64,000 bases of DNA, taken from Bacteroides sp. M10 (GTDB lineage: Bacteria; Bacteroidota; Bacteroidia; Bacteroidales; Bacteroidaceae). Below are positions 1 through 8,422 of the stretch, one piece after another; position 1 is the stretch's first letter; the number at the start of each line of letters is the position of its first letter. The stretch is from assembly GCF_014334015.1 (NCBI RefSeq), contig NZ_CP060488.1:633501-697500 (forward strand), in the 5' to 3' direction. Under the pieces are notes generated by a model. The model was given only the letters and a program-made list of their open reading frames with translations, was not told where the DNA came from and searched no databases. The translations under genes were made by a program, and so were the position numbers.

Positions 1-161
1 CCTTCGTACGGTTCAAAGTCTTCTTTTCCGACTCCACATAATGGACAGGTCCAATCATCAGGAATATCTTCAAATGCTGTTCCTGGTTCAATTCCACTTT
101 CCGGATCTCCTTGTTCGGGGTCGTAAATATATTCACAGACCGTGCAAATGTACTTTTTCAT
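1..161 (-). CDS. Rubredoxin, 3' end cut by window edge
   Basis: Small iron protein that carries single electrons in the cytoplasm. The reverse strand from the ATG at 159-161 gives 53 codons starting [20 protein letters not shown]. Two CxxC-type knuckles are present, CTVC near residue 6 and CPLCG near residue 39, which are the four Fe ligands of the family. Rubredoxins are about 52-54 residues long, so only the last codon or two and the stop lie outside the window. Identification is firm; the electron partner cannot be told from here. Confidence 0.95.
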   Translation of the reverse strand, partial: MKKYICTVCEYIYDPEQGDPESGIEPGTAFEDIPDDWTCPLCGVGKEDFEPYE

Positions 162-251
162 AACGTTCGTATTTTTAATTGGTTTTCTAAATAATATAAC
201 ACAAATAGCAAGATATTTGTTCAACACTATTTTTAAACTAAAGAAAAAAAC

Positions 252-259
252 TATCTTTG
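252..259 (+). promoter_or_regulatory. Bacteroides -7 box (TATCTTTG) for the histidine kinase
   Basis: TATCTTTG matches the Bacteroidota sigma-ABfr consensus TAnnTTTG and lies 37 bp before the kinase ATG. The -33 element is weak (T-rich run near 230). Confidence 0.6.
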
Positions 260-296
260 TAGTCATATTATCAAGCTAAAACAACAATATTATACT

Positions 297-1559
297 ATGC
301 TTATAGCACTATTGTCTACCTTAATAGTTTTATGCGCAGTCCTACTAATCAGTTTTTTATGGGAACGTAGGAAATGCCTGCGGATGCAACACCGATTGTT
401 CCGTGAATCCAGAAAGTTGGAACGTACCAGCCATATCGCCGGTGCCATCTTAAAGAATGTACATGCTTTTATCCTATTAATAGACAATGATTTCAAGGTA
501 CTGAAGACCAACTATTATCAAAAAACCGGAACTAAAAAAGGAACAGAAGAGAAAAGAGTAGGCGACCTGTTGCAATGTCGTAATGCTTTGGCAGCCGAAG
601 GAGGTTGCGGCACACATAGTTTCTGCGGTTCTTGCCCGATACGTACCGCCATACGCCAAGCTTTCGAACAGAGACGAAACTTCACGGATCTTGAAGCCAC
701 TTTATCCGTAGTTACGTCTGATAATACTACCGTGGAATGTGATGCAGTCATATCCGGTTCTTACTTCCTTCTGAATGAAGAAGAGAACATGGTAATCACC
801 GTACACGATGTCACCCGCCGAAAACAAGCTGAAAAGGAGCTACGGCTAGCCAAAGAAAAAGCAGAAAAAGCAGATATTTCAAAATCTGCCTTTTTAGCCA
901 ATATGAGCCATGAAATCCGTACCCCTCTCAATGCTATTACCGGATTTGCAGAGGTATTAGGCAGTGCAACGACAGAAGAGGAAAAGGCTCAATATCAAGA
1001 AATCATAAAAATGAATGCCGACCTCCTGATGCAACTGGTCAACGACATTCTCGATATGTCAAAAATCGAAGCCGGAACATTGGAATTTGTACAGACAACG
1101 GTTGACGTCAATCAGTTACTTTCAGATTTACAACAACTTTTTCAAATGAGAGTCGATGACGCCGGAGGAAAGATACAAATTATAGCGGAACCGTCCCGCT
1201 CTTCCTGTATGATTCAAACCGACCGGAACCGGGTGGCACAAGTGCTTTCCAACTTTGCCGGCAACGCCATTAAGTTCACCCATGAAGGTAGCATCCGCCT
1301 CGGCTATGAAGCTAGGGACACCGAGCTTTACTTTTATGTCAGGGATACCGGAGCCGGAATTCCGGCAGAGAAATTACCGGATGTATTCGAACGCTTCGTG
1401 AAACTGAATAAAGATAAAAAAGGAGCCGGACTGGGACTTTCCATCTCTCAAACTATTGTCGCCAAACTTGGCGGTCAAATCGGGGCGGATTCCGTAGAAG
1501 GTGAAGGCTCTACATTCTGGTTTACAATTCCTTATCGGTCATGTGGTAAACCACGCTAA
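297..1559 (+). CDS. Membrane sensor histidine kinase with four-cysteine sensor region
   Basis: A 420-residue kinase of the PAS-HisKA-HATPase type without a receiver domain. One N-terminal membrane helix (about residues 2-22) is followed by a PAS-like region of about 45-175. This region carries C94-x9-C104-x5-C110-x2-C113, a spacing that could hold a metal or Fe-S cluster. The HisKA box has the phospho-acceptor His205 in the motif MSHEIRTPLN. The ATPase part has the N box (SNFAGNAIKF), DTGAGIP, and the G boxes GAGLGLS and GEGSTF. No response regulator gene is adjacent, so the partner is unknown. A gene at 53490-54758 encodes a protein of the same design with matching cysteines. Known family: sensor kinase; the cysteine ligand role is inference. 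Confidence 0.9.
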   Translation: MLIALLSTLIVLCAVLLISFLWERRKCLRMQHRLFRESRKLERTSHIAGAILKNVHAFILLIDNDFKVLKTNYYQKTGTKKGTEEKRVGDLLQCRNALAAEGGCGTHSFCGSCPIRTAIRQAFEQRRNFTDLEATLSVVTSDNTTVECDAVISGSYFLLNEEENMVITVHDVTRRKQAEKELRLAKEKAEKADISKSAFLANMSHEIRTPLNAITGFAEVLGSATTEEEKAQYQEIIKMNADLLMQLVNDILDMSKIEAGTLEFVQTTVDVNQLLSDLQQLFQMRVDDAGGKIQIIAEPSRSSCMIQTDRNRVAQVLSNFAGNAIKFTHEGSIRLGYEARDTELYFYVRDTGAGIPAEKLPDVFERFVKLNKDKKGAGLGLSISQTIVAKLGGQIGADSVEGEGSTFWFTIPYRSCGKPR

Positions 1560-1580
1560 CAAATTCGACTTCATAAAAAG

Positions 1581-1622
1581 TTTTAATTAAACATTCTATC
1601 ACAATTTTATGTTGTATTTTTG
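1581..1622 (+). promoter_or_regulatory. Promoter of the calcium ATPase gene
   Basis: TATTTTTG at 1615-1622 fits the -7 consensus TAnnTTTG, with a T-rich -33 region near 1581-1590. Transcription would begin near 1628. The TTG at 1620 therefore lies inside the promoter, which supports the ATG at 1650 as the real start of the next gene. Confidence 0.6.
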
Positions 1623-1649
1623 CGGTTCAAACTAAACGCATGTATCTGC

Positions 1650-4355
1650 ATGAGTACAAATAAAAATGACTATTATCATTTAGGACTTACTGATGACGAA
1701 GTCCTACAAAGCAGGGAGAAAAATGGTATTAACCTGTTAACGCCCCCCAAGCGTCCTTCTCTCTGGAAACTTTATCTGGAAAAATTTGAAGACCCGGTTG
1801 TCCGTGTATTATTAGTAGCAGCCGCTTTCTCGTTAATCATCTCCATCATCGAAAACGAATATGCCGAAACAATCGGAATTATAGCCGCTATCTTATTGGC
1901 TACCGGAATCGGTTTCTTCTTCGAATATGATGCCAGTAAGAAGTTCGATCTGCTGAATGCGGTCAATGAAGAAACCCTGGTAAAAGTGGTCCGAAACGGA
2001 CGCGTACAGGAAATCCCTCGTAAAGACATAGTGGTAGGTGATATCGTCATTCTGGAAACAGGTGAAGAAATTCCCGCTGATGGAGAGTTGCTGGAAGCTA
2101 TCTCTCTGCAAGTGAACGAATCCAACTTGACCGGAGAACCTGTTATTAATAAAACTACTGTGGAAGCTGATTTTGATGAAGAAGCCACTTATGCCTCCAA
2201 TCTGGTGATGCGTGGCACTACAGTGGTGGATGGACATGGTAGCATGCGCGTGCTGCATGTGGGAGATGCTACTGAAATCGGAAAAGTAGCCCGACAGAGT
2301 ACAGAGGATAACCTCGAACCCACCCCGCTGAACATACAGCTCACCAAACTCGCAAATCTGATCGGAAAGATCGGTTTCACCGTTGCCGGTCTGGCTTTCC
2401 TTATTTTCTTTGTAAAAGATGTAGTACTATATTTTGATTTCAGTTCGCTGAACGGATGGCATGAGTGGCTTCCGGTTTTCGAACGGACACTGAAATATTT
2501 TATGATGGCAGTTACGCTGATTGTAGTAGCTGTGCCTGAAGGATTGCCAATGAGTGTCACGCTTAGTCTGGCATTGAACATGCGTCGTATGCTTTCCACC
2601 AACAATCTGGTACGGAAAATGCATGCTTGCGAAACAATGGGAGCCATCACCGTGATTTGTACGGATAAAACCGGTACACTGACTCAAAATCTGATGCAAG
2701 TGCACGAACCCAATTTCTATGGTATCAAAAATGGCAGTGACTTGTCTGATGACGATATCAGCGCACTTATCGCAGAAGGAATCAGCGCCAATTCAACAGC
2801 TTTCCTTGAAGAATCAACCAATGGAGAAAAACCCAAAGGCGTAGGAAATCCAACTGAAGTGGCTTTATTGCTCTGGCTTAACAAACAGGGAAGAGATTAC
2901 CTGCAACTCCGCGAACAAGCTCATGTTCTCGATCAACTCACCTTCTCTACCGAACGGAAATTCATGGCAACTCTAGTTGAATCTCCACTGATCGGCAAAA
3001 AAATACTTTATATAAAAGGAGCTCCTGAAATTGTTTTGGGTAAGTGTAAAGAAGTTGTTCTGGATGGACGGCAAGTGGATGCGGTAGAGTATCGTTCTAC
3101 AGTGGAAGCACAACTGTTGAGCTATCAGAATATGGCTATGCGTACACTTGGATTTGCATTCAAGATTGTCGGAGAAAATGAGCCGAACGATTGCACGGAA
3201 CTTGTTTCAGCCAACGACCTCAATTTCTTGGGAGTGGTTGCCATCTCCGACCCGATTCGTCCGGATGTACCTGCTGCGGTTGCGAAATGCCAGTCTGCAG
3301 GTATCGGTATCAAGATCGTGACCGGTGACACTCCGGGAACTGCCACGGAAATCGCACGCCAGATAGGTCTTTGGAACCCTGAAACTGATACGGAACGAAA
3401 TCGAATCACCGGTGTTGCATTTGCCGAATTGAGCGATGAAGAAGCACTGGACAGAGTGATGGACTTAAAAATCATGTCTCGCGCCCGTCCGACAGACAAA
3501 CAACGTCTGGTACAACTGCTTCAACAAAAAGGAGCAGTGGTAGCGGTAACCGGAGACGGAACGAATGATGCCCCGGCTTTGAATCATGCTCAAGTAGGTT
3601 TGTCAATGGGTACAGGTACTTCTGTAGCTAAAGAAGCCAGTGATATTACATTGCTCGATGACTCCTTCAACAGTATCGGAACCGCTGTTATGTGGGGACG
3701 TTCACTGTATAAGAATATCCAGCGTTTCATCGTTTTCCAGCTAACGATTAACTTTGTGGCATTGCTTATCGTTCTGCTAGGCTCCGTAATCGGTACGGAA
3801 CTTCCGCTGACTGTAACACAAATGTTATGGGTGAACCTGATTATGGATACTTTTGCCGCTTTGGCTCTTGCCTCCATTCCACCCAGCGAAACGGTGATGC
3901 TTGAGAAACCTCGTCGCAGTACCGATTTTATTATCAGTAAGGCAATGCGGGCTAATATAATAGGTGTGGGCTCTATCTTCCTCATCGTACTGCTCGGAAT
4001 GATTTATTATTTCGACCACAGCACGCAAGGAATGAATGTACACAACCTGACTATTTTCTTCACCTTCTTTGTCATGCTGCAATTCTGGAACCTGTTCAAT
4101 GCCCGTGTATTCGGTACTACCGATTCGGCATTCAAGGGACTTTCCAAATCGTACGGGATGGAGCTTATTGTACTGGCTATTCTTGCCGGACAATTCCTCA
4201 TCGTACAGTTCGGTGGAGCCGTATTCCGCACGGAACCGCTCGACTGGCAAACCTGGCTTCTTATTATAGGCGTTTCGTCCACGGTGTTATGGGTTGGAGA
4301 ACTTGTTCGCCTTGTTCAACGTATTATTCACAAAAAAGACAGAAATGAAAAGTAA
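1650..4355 (+). CDS. Calcium-translocating P-type ATPase, PMCA type
   Basis: Pumps Ca2+ across the cytoplasmic membrane with ATP. The 901-residue product starts MSTNKNDYYHLGL. It shows the N-terminal cation-ATPase domain, the actuator motif TGEP, the M4 motif PEGLP near residue 296, and the phosphorylation motif CTDKTGTLT with Asp339. It also has KGAPE in the nucleotide domain, TGDTPGTA, GDGTNDAPAL and the M6 motif NLIMDT typical of Ca2+/PMCA-like pumps. Length and motif order are full and intact. An in-frame TTG 30 bp upstream was not used because it falls in the promoter. The stop overlaps the next gene by 11 bp, so the two are probably translated together. Confidence 0.93.
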   Translation: MSTNKNDYYHLGLTDDEVLQSREKNGINLLTPPKRPSLWKLYLEKFEDPVVRVLLVAAAFSLIISIIENEYAETIGIIAAILLATGIGFFFEYDASKKFDLLNAVNEETLVKVVRNGRVQEIPRKDIVVGDIVILETGEEIPADGELLEAISLQVNESNLTGEPVINKTTVEADFDEEATYASNLVMRGTTVVDGHGSMRVLHVGDATEIGKVARQSTEDNLEPTPLNIQLTKLANLIGKIGFTVAGLAFLIFFVKDVVLYFDFSSLNGWHEWLPVFERTLKYFMMAVTLIVVAVPEGLPMSVTLSLALNMRRMLSTNNLVRKMHACETMGAITVICTDKTGTLTQNLMQVHEPNFYGIKNGSDLSDDDISALIAEGISANSTAFLEESTNGEKPKGVGNPTEVALLLWLNKQGRDYLQLREQAHVLDQLTFSTERKFMATLVESPLIGKKILYIKGAPEIVLGKCKEVVLDGRQVDAVEYRSTVEAQLLSYQNMAMRTLGFAFKIVGENEPNDCTELVSANDLNFLGVVAISDPIRPDVPAAVAKCQSAGIGIKIVTGDTPGTATEIARQIGLWNPETDTERNRITGVAFAELSDEEALDRVMDLKIMSRARPTDKQRLVQLLQQKGAVVAVTGDGTNDAPALNHAQVGLSMGTGTSVAKEASDITLLDDSFNSIGTAVMWGRSLYKNIQRFIVFQLTINFVALLIVLLGSVIGTELPLTVTQMLWVNLIMDTFAALALASIPPSETVMLEKPRRSTDFIISKAMRANIIGVGSIFLIVLLGMIYYFDHSTQGMNVHNLTIFFTFFVMLQFWNLFNARVFGTTDSAFKGLSKSYGMELIVLAILAGQFLIVQFGGAVFRTEPLDWQTWLLIIGVSSTVLWVGELVRLVQRIIHKKDRNEK

Positions 4356-4968
4356 AGGAATAAAAAACCTTCTTATTGATTTAGGTGGTGTACTTATCAA
4401 TCTCGACCGCCAACGTTGCATTGAGCACTTTCAGAAATTGGGGCTCCAAAACGTGGATGCATTGCTGGATATCCAGAACCAGGACGGACTCCTGATGCAA
4501 CAGGAAAAAGGATTGATTACACCTGCCGAATTCCGTGACGGAGTTCGTAAAATGATAGGCAAAGCAGTTAGCGACAAACAAATAGATGCAGCCTGGAATA
4601 GCTTTCTGGTAGATATACCCACACAAAAACTGGATTTATTATTAAAATTACGTGAGAAATATGTCGTCTATTTATTGAGCAATACCAACCAAATTCATTG
4701 GGAATGGACATGCGCTCATTTGTTTCCTTACCGCACCTTTAAGGTGGAAGATTATTTTGAAAAAACGTACCTCTCTTTTGAAATGAAAATGGCCAAGCCC
4801 GAACCGGAGATATTCAAGGCAATCATAGAGGATGCCGGTATCGAGCCGAAAGAAACGCTTTTTATTGATGACTCTGAAATGAACTGTAAGACAGCCCAAA
4901 ATTTAGGAATTTCTACCTATACAGCGAAAGCAGGCGAAGACTGGAGCCATCTTTTCAACCTCAAATAA
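4345..4968 (+). CDS. HAD-family phosphatase, YihX-like
   Basis: Cytoplasmic haloacid-dehalogenase-fold hydrolase of 207 residues. Motif I reads IDLGGVLINLD with nucleophile Asp12; the usual DxD is changed to DLG, as in YihX-type sugar-phosphate phosphatases. Motif II is LLSNTN, motif III the lysine of MAKPEPEIF, and motif IV IDDSEMN. The helical cap of about residues 20-95 fits subclass IA. The start overlaps the end of the ATPase gene, and the next gene, ribF, follows 10 bp after the stop. A flavin-related phosphatase role is possible from that context, but the substrate is not visible in the sequence. Confidence 0.85.
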   Translation: MKSKGIKNLLIDLGGVLINLDRQRCIEHFQKLGLQNVDALLDIQNQDGLLMQQEKGLITPAEFRDGVRKMIGKAVSDKQIDAAWNSFLVDIPTQKLDLLLKLREKYVVYLLSNTNQIHWEWTCAHLFPYRTFKVEDYFEKTYLSFEMKMAKPEPEIFKAIIEDAGIEPKETLFIDDSEMNCKTAQNLGISTYTAKAGEDWSHLFNLK

Positions 4969-4978
4969 TTTTAGAGAT

Positions 4979-5926
4979 ATGCAGATTATACGTGACACAT
5001 CGGCAATTACCCCGGAACCCTGCGTAGCTACCATCGGTTTCTTTGATGGAGTACATGCAGGACATCGCTATCTGATTCAGCAAGTGAAAGAGATAGCCGC
5101 CGCCAAAGGTCTACGCTCTGCATTGGTTACTTTTCCCGTTCATCCCCGAAAAGTGATGAATGCGGAGTATCGTCCGGAACTTCTGACTACCCCCGAAGAA
5201 AAAATAAGTCTGCTTGCAGACATCGGGGTGGACTACTGCCTGATGCTTGATTTCACTCCGGAAATTTCCCGGCTCACTGCCCGGGAGTTTATGACACAGT
5301 TGCTAAAAGAGCGTTATCAGGTAAAATATCTGGTTATCGGCTATGACCATCGTTTCGGGCATAACCGCAGCGAAGGTTTCGAGGATTATGTACGTTATGG
5401 AAAAGAAATTGGCATAGAAGTGATTCGCGCCAAAGCGTATACCAGCAATATAGAAATAGGGGACGAGCCCAACATTCCGGTAAGCTCTTCCCTGATCCGT
5501 AAACTTCTTCATGAAGGAGAAGTTAGCCTCGCCGCCCATTGTCTGAAATACGAATATTTCCTTGACGGGATCGTAGTAGGCGGCTATCAGGTAGGCAGAA
5601 AGATAGGTTTCCCAACAGCCAATTTACGGGTGGATGATCCCGATAAACTGATTCCTGCCGATGGCGTATATGCCGTATGGGTAACATTTGACGGGAAAAC
5701 GTATATGGGGATGCTGAATATAGGTGTCCGCCCGACGATAGACAATGGTCCGAACCGGACGATTGAGGTGAATATCCTCCACTTCCATTCTGACATATAT
5801 GATAAATTCATCCGGCTTACTTTTGTTAAACGGACACGTCCCGAACTGAAATTCTCCAGTATCGACGAGTTAATAACACAGCTCCATAAGGATGCTGAAG
5901 AGACAGAAACAATTCTTAAAAAATAG
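4979..5926 (+). CDS. ribF: Bifunctional riboflavin kinase / FAD synthetase
   Basis: Makes FMN from riboflavin and then FAD from FMN. The 315-residue protein has an N-terminal nucleotidyltransferase domain with GFFDGVHAGHR (the HxGH-like site, about residues 16-26) and the ISSS-like loop VSSSLIRKLL. The C-terminal flavokinase domain has the GRKIGFPTANL motif near residue 204 and then IPADGVYAV. Order and length are those of ordinary RibF. It is co-directional with the HAD phosphatase before it and the small membrane peptide after it. Confidence 0.96.
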   Translation: MQIIRDTSAITPEPCVATIGFFDGVHAGHRYLIQQVKEIAAAKGLRSALVTFPVHPRKVMNAEYRPELLTTPEEKISLLADIGVDYCLMLDFTPEISRLTAREFMTQLLKERYQVKYLVIGYDHRFGHNRSEGFEDYVRYGKEIGIEVIRAKAYTSNIEIGDEPNIPVSSSLIRKLLHEGEVSLAAHCLKYEYFLDGIVVGGYQVGRKIGFPTANLRVDDPDKLIPADGVYAVWVTFDGKTYMGMLNIGVRPTIDNGPNRTIEVNILHFHSDIYDKFIRLTFVKRTRPELKFSSIDELITQLHKDAEETETILKK

Positions 5927-5932
5927 ATTCTT

Positions 5933-6022
5933 ATGCAAAAGTCATTTATGAGCATCTCTTTGGTGGTAATAGCTATATCCATGTTAGCTATGTTTATCTA
6001 TAGTTTCTTTACCACTAAATAA
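5933..6022 (+). CDS. 29-residue single-span membrane peptide
   Basis: An ATG six bases after the ribF stop opens a 29-codon frame that ends with TAA at 6020-6022, six bases before the ATG of the CPBP gene. The product begins MQKSFMSISLVVIAISMLAM and ends FFTTK. It is one hydrophobic helix of about 20 residues with a short polar head and tail. The tight packing between two real genes in the same direction is the main support for coding. No family is recognised. It may stabilise or regulate a neighbouring membrane protein, but that is guesswork. Confidence 0.6.
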   Translation: MQKSFMSISLVVIAISMLAMFIYSFFTTK

Positions 6023-6028
6023 AAAAAC

Positions 6029-6808
6029 ATGAAAACGGCTATCAAGTTAGTATTAATAGACCTTCTCATTGCGCAGATTATTGCTCCAATCCTGATTATG
6101 ATTCCCTGTACGATCTATTTGTTCGTCACCACGGGAAATCTGGATAAAGTCACTCTGACGCAAATGATTATGATCCCGGCACAACTAGCCGGTCAGATTA
6201 TGATGGGTATTTATCTATGGAAAGCCGGTTATATCAGTAAAAAGAAGGCAACATGGTTACCTGTGTCAGCCCCTTATCTGGTCTGTAGTGCCATTGCAAT
6301 CCTCACTTGCGGGTTTGCAGTCTCCTCACTAATGAGCCTGCTGGATTGGATTCCTAATATCATGGAACAATCTTTCAACATTCTCCAATCCGGTTGGGGC
6401 GGCATTCTTGCAATAGCCATCGTAGGTCCCGTACTTGAAGAGTTATTGTTTCGCGGAGCCATTACACACGCTTTACTTCAGCAATACAATCCGACTAAAG
6501 CAATTCTGATTTCCGCACTTCTGTTCGGTGTCTTTCATATAAATCCCGCCCAGATCCTTCCGGCTTTTCTGATCGGTATCCTGCTGGCATGGACTTATTA
6601 CAAAACAGGCAGTCTGATACCTTGTATACTGATGCATGTACTAAACAACTCATTGTCAGTCTATCTTAGCATCAAATATCCCGAAGCTGAAAATATGGAC
6701 GACCTGATTAACGGTACCCCGTATCTCATCGTCCTATTCGGGTCAATCCTCCTGTTTATCGGTATCATACTGACCATGAACCACCTGACTTCCCAAAAGC
6801 AGCAATAA
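6029..6808 (+). CDS. CPBP family intramembrane glutamic protease
   Basis: Polytopic membrane protein of 259 residues with about seven helices. It carries the three CPBP (Abi/CAAX protease-like) motifs: EELLFRG with Glu137-Glu138 and Arg142, FGVFHI with His170, and HVLNN with His203 and Asn207. In this family the paired Glu and the two His form the active site. Members process prenylated peptides or bacteriocins or act in membrane signalling; the substrate here is unknown. The gene is the last of the ATPase-ribF series and ends at a terminator shared with sufE. Confidence 0.88.
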   Translation: MKTAIKLVLIDLLIAQIIAPILIMIPCTIYLFVTTGNLDKVTLTQMIMIPAQLAGQIMMGIYLWKAGYISKKKATWLPVSAPYLVCSAIAILTCGFAVSSLMSLLDWIPNIMEQSFNILQSGWGGILAIAIVGPVLEELLFRGAITHALLQQYNPTKAILISALLFGVFHINPAQILPAFLIGILLAWTYYKTGSLIPCILMHVLNNSLSVYLSIKYPEAENMDDLINGTPYLIVLFGSILLFIGIILTMNHLTSQKQQ

Positions 6809-6812
6809 AAAA

Positions 6813-6830
6813 GGGAAGTTTTTACTTCCC
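6813..6830. terminator. Convergent terminator hairpin
   Basis: GGGAAG (6813-6818) pairs with CTTCCC (6825-6830), followed by T-rich sequence on both strands. It lies at the junction of the CPBP gene and sufE, which converge. Confidence 0.6.
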
Positions 6831-7247
6831 CTCTTTCGCTTTGAATGCTAATGCATACATTCGTATTTGTTTTACCATCGACAGCAAACCGTTGCTACGC
6901 GTTGGCGATAGATGCTCTTTCAGTCCGATCTTGTCTATAAAATAAAGATCTGCATTTAAGATTTCATCAGGAGTATGTCCGGAAAGGACTTTAATCAACA
7001 AGGCAATAATCCCCTTTACAATCAAAGCATCGCTTTCTGCTTTAAAAACGATTTTACCATCCACATCATCCGCTTGAAGCCATACCCTGCTCTGGCACCC
7101 TTCAATCAGATTTTGTTCCGTCTTATATTTTTCTTCAAGTGGTTCCTGCTCATTCCCCAGATCAATAAGTAATTGATAACGGTCCATCCAATCGTCGAAG
7201 TCACTGAATTCCGCAATCACTTCATCTTGTAGTTCATTAATTGACAT
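6822..7247 (-). CDS. sufE: SufE-like cysteine desulfuration protein
   Basis: Accepts persulfide sulfur from the cysteine desulfurase SufS for Fe-S cluster building. The 141-residue protein has the family signature around NLIEGCQSRVWL with the sulfur-accepting Cys51, then the helical C-terminal half (residues 75-105). Full length for the family. No other suf gene is in the window. It is the last gene of a minus-strand run that starts with the GH16 gene, though the 109-bp gap to the cyclase gene leaves room for its own promoter. Confidence 0.93.
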   Translation of the reverse strand: MSINELQDEVIAEFSDFDDWMDRYQLLIDLGNEQEPLEEKYKTEQNLIEGCQSRVWLQADDVDGKIVFKAESDALIVKGIIALLIKVLSGHTPDEILNADLYFIDKIGLKEHLSPTRSNGLLSMVKQIRMYALAFKAKEGK

Positions 7248-7356
7248 TATAGTAATTATTTAATTAGACAATATACCAGTGTGCGAATAGCAGATGCCGT
7301 ATTTAAAACCGGCATATCAATCTATCAACACCTTATTATATTATTTCTCAATTCTA

Positions 7357-8352
7357 TTATTTCTCATTGTAAATCACTTCCAATACCGTTTGACCAACTG
7401 CTTTCAACGTATTCTTATCAATATGTTCCATATTGTCATTGACAGTATGCCATGTCGGGGTAAAATCACCTTCCTGATTGTAGGGAATAATATCGATCGT
7501 TTTAATACGTGCCAGACGATTTATGAACAGATGGTCGTCTGTTACAAATCCTCCGTTTCCATCCATGAAAGTCTTTCCGTAACCCGCTTTCTTTGCCGCT
7601 TTCCAAACCTTCTTATTTATGTCCGGAGCAAATTCTTCCGAATACCCTTCTTTCATAAACACACTGCCTTCACCCCCTACCATATCGAGCAGGATACCAA
7701 AACGTGCATTATATCCTTGTACATGAGGATTACGTGCCCAATACTGCGATCCCAGACACCAGAATTCCTCCTTATGCTTTCCTGTATAAAACTGTGGCGC
7801 ACCATAGTCCTCTGCATCCAACAGAATGATATCAATCCCCAATTCCGGTTGTTGCTGATTGACCAGACGAGCTATTTCGAGCAAAGCTCCTACCCCACTG
7901 GCACCATCATTTGCACCCAGAATCGGAGTTTTATGGTTCTTCTCGTCAGGATCGTTATCAGCCCATGGGCGTGTATCCCAATGTGCAAACAAAGCGATTC
8001 TCTTTTTACTTTCCGGCTTATAAGAACCGATAATGTTTCTCGCTTTCAACAGCGTACCGTCATAAGCAATCAAATCAGCATATTGATTAGTCACTTGAGC
8101 ACCGAAAGCCTCTAATTGGCCGGCAAGGTAATTGCCACAGGCTACATGTTCTTTAGTGTTAGGAACACGAGGTCCGAAATCTACCTGATTCTTTACATAC
8201 AAATAAGCACTATCCGCATCAAACTGAGGTACATTCACAACTGTCTTTTCGTCTTGTTCACTCGTACTATTTGCCTTGTTACCTCCACCGCAAGAGAATG
8301 CTGATAATAACAAAAAGGCACTCATTAATACTATCATAGTTTTCTTTTTCAT
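7357..8352 (-). CDS. Lipoprotein glutaminyl cyclase-like M28-fold enzyme
   Basis: Probably converts N-terminal Gln of secreted proteins to pyroglutamate. The 331-residue product from the ATG at 8352 has a lipoprotein signal with the lipobox LSAFSC (Cys21). After it come VDFGPRVPNT, AHWDTRPWADND, GANDGASGVGALLEIAR and LDAEDYG, the Zn-binding pattern shared by M28 peptidases and the type II glutaminyl cyclases of Bacteroidota oral and gut species. The FGPRVPNT start and the single-zinc pattern favour the cyclase over an aminopeptidase. An upstream in-frame start at 8397 would spoil the signal peptide. It lies between the LD-carboxypeptidase and sufE genes, all on the same strand. Confidence 0.82.
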   Translation of the reverse strand: MKKKTMIVLMSAFLLLSAFSCGGGNKANSTSEQDEKTVVNVPQFDADSAYLYVKNQVDFGPRVPNTKEHVACGNYLAGQLEAFGAQVTNQYADLIAYDGTLLKARNIIGSYKPESKKRIALFAHWDTRPWADNDPDEKNHKTPILGANDGASGVGALLEIARLVNQQQPELGIDIILLDAEDYGAPQFYTGKHKEEFWCLGSQYWARNPHVQGYNARFGILLDMVGGEGSVFMKEGYSEEFAPDINKKVWKAAKKAGYGKTFMDGNGGFVTDDHLFINRLARIKTIDIIPYNQEGDFTPTWHTVNDNMEHIDKNTLKAVGQTVLEVIYNEK

Positions 8353-8422
8353 CGTCCTTTTATCTATTAAAGCCTCAAAATTAGTCATTTTCACCACAGC
8401 ATCGTTCAGATGGAATGGATTA

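Noticed and set aside
1620..1649. TTG as start of the calcium ATPase gene
   Set aside because: Lies within the -7 box region; the ATG at 1650 gives the normal family N-terminus.
7294..8115. 273-codon open frame on the plus strand
   Set aside because: Entirely opposite the glutaminyl cyclase gene, which has clear family motifs; the plus-strand product is rich in Cys, His, Arg and Ile in an improbable mix.
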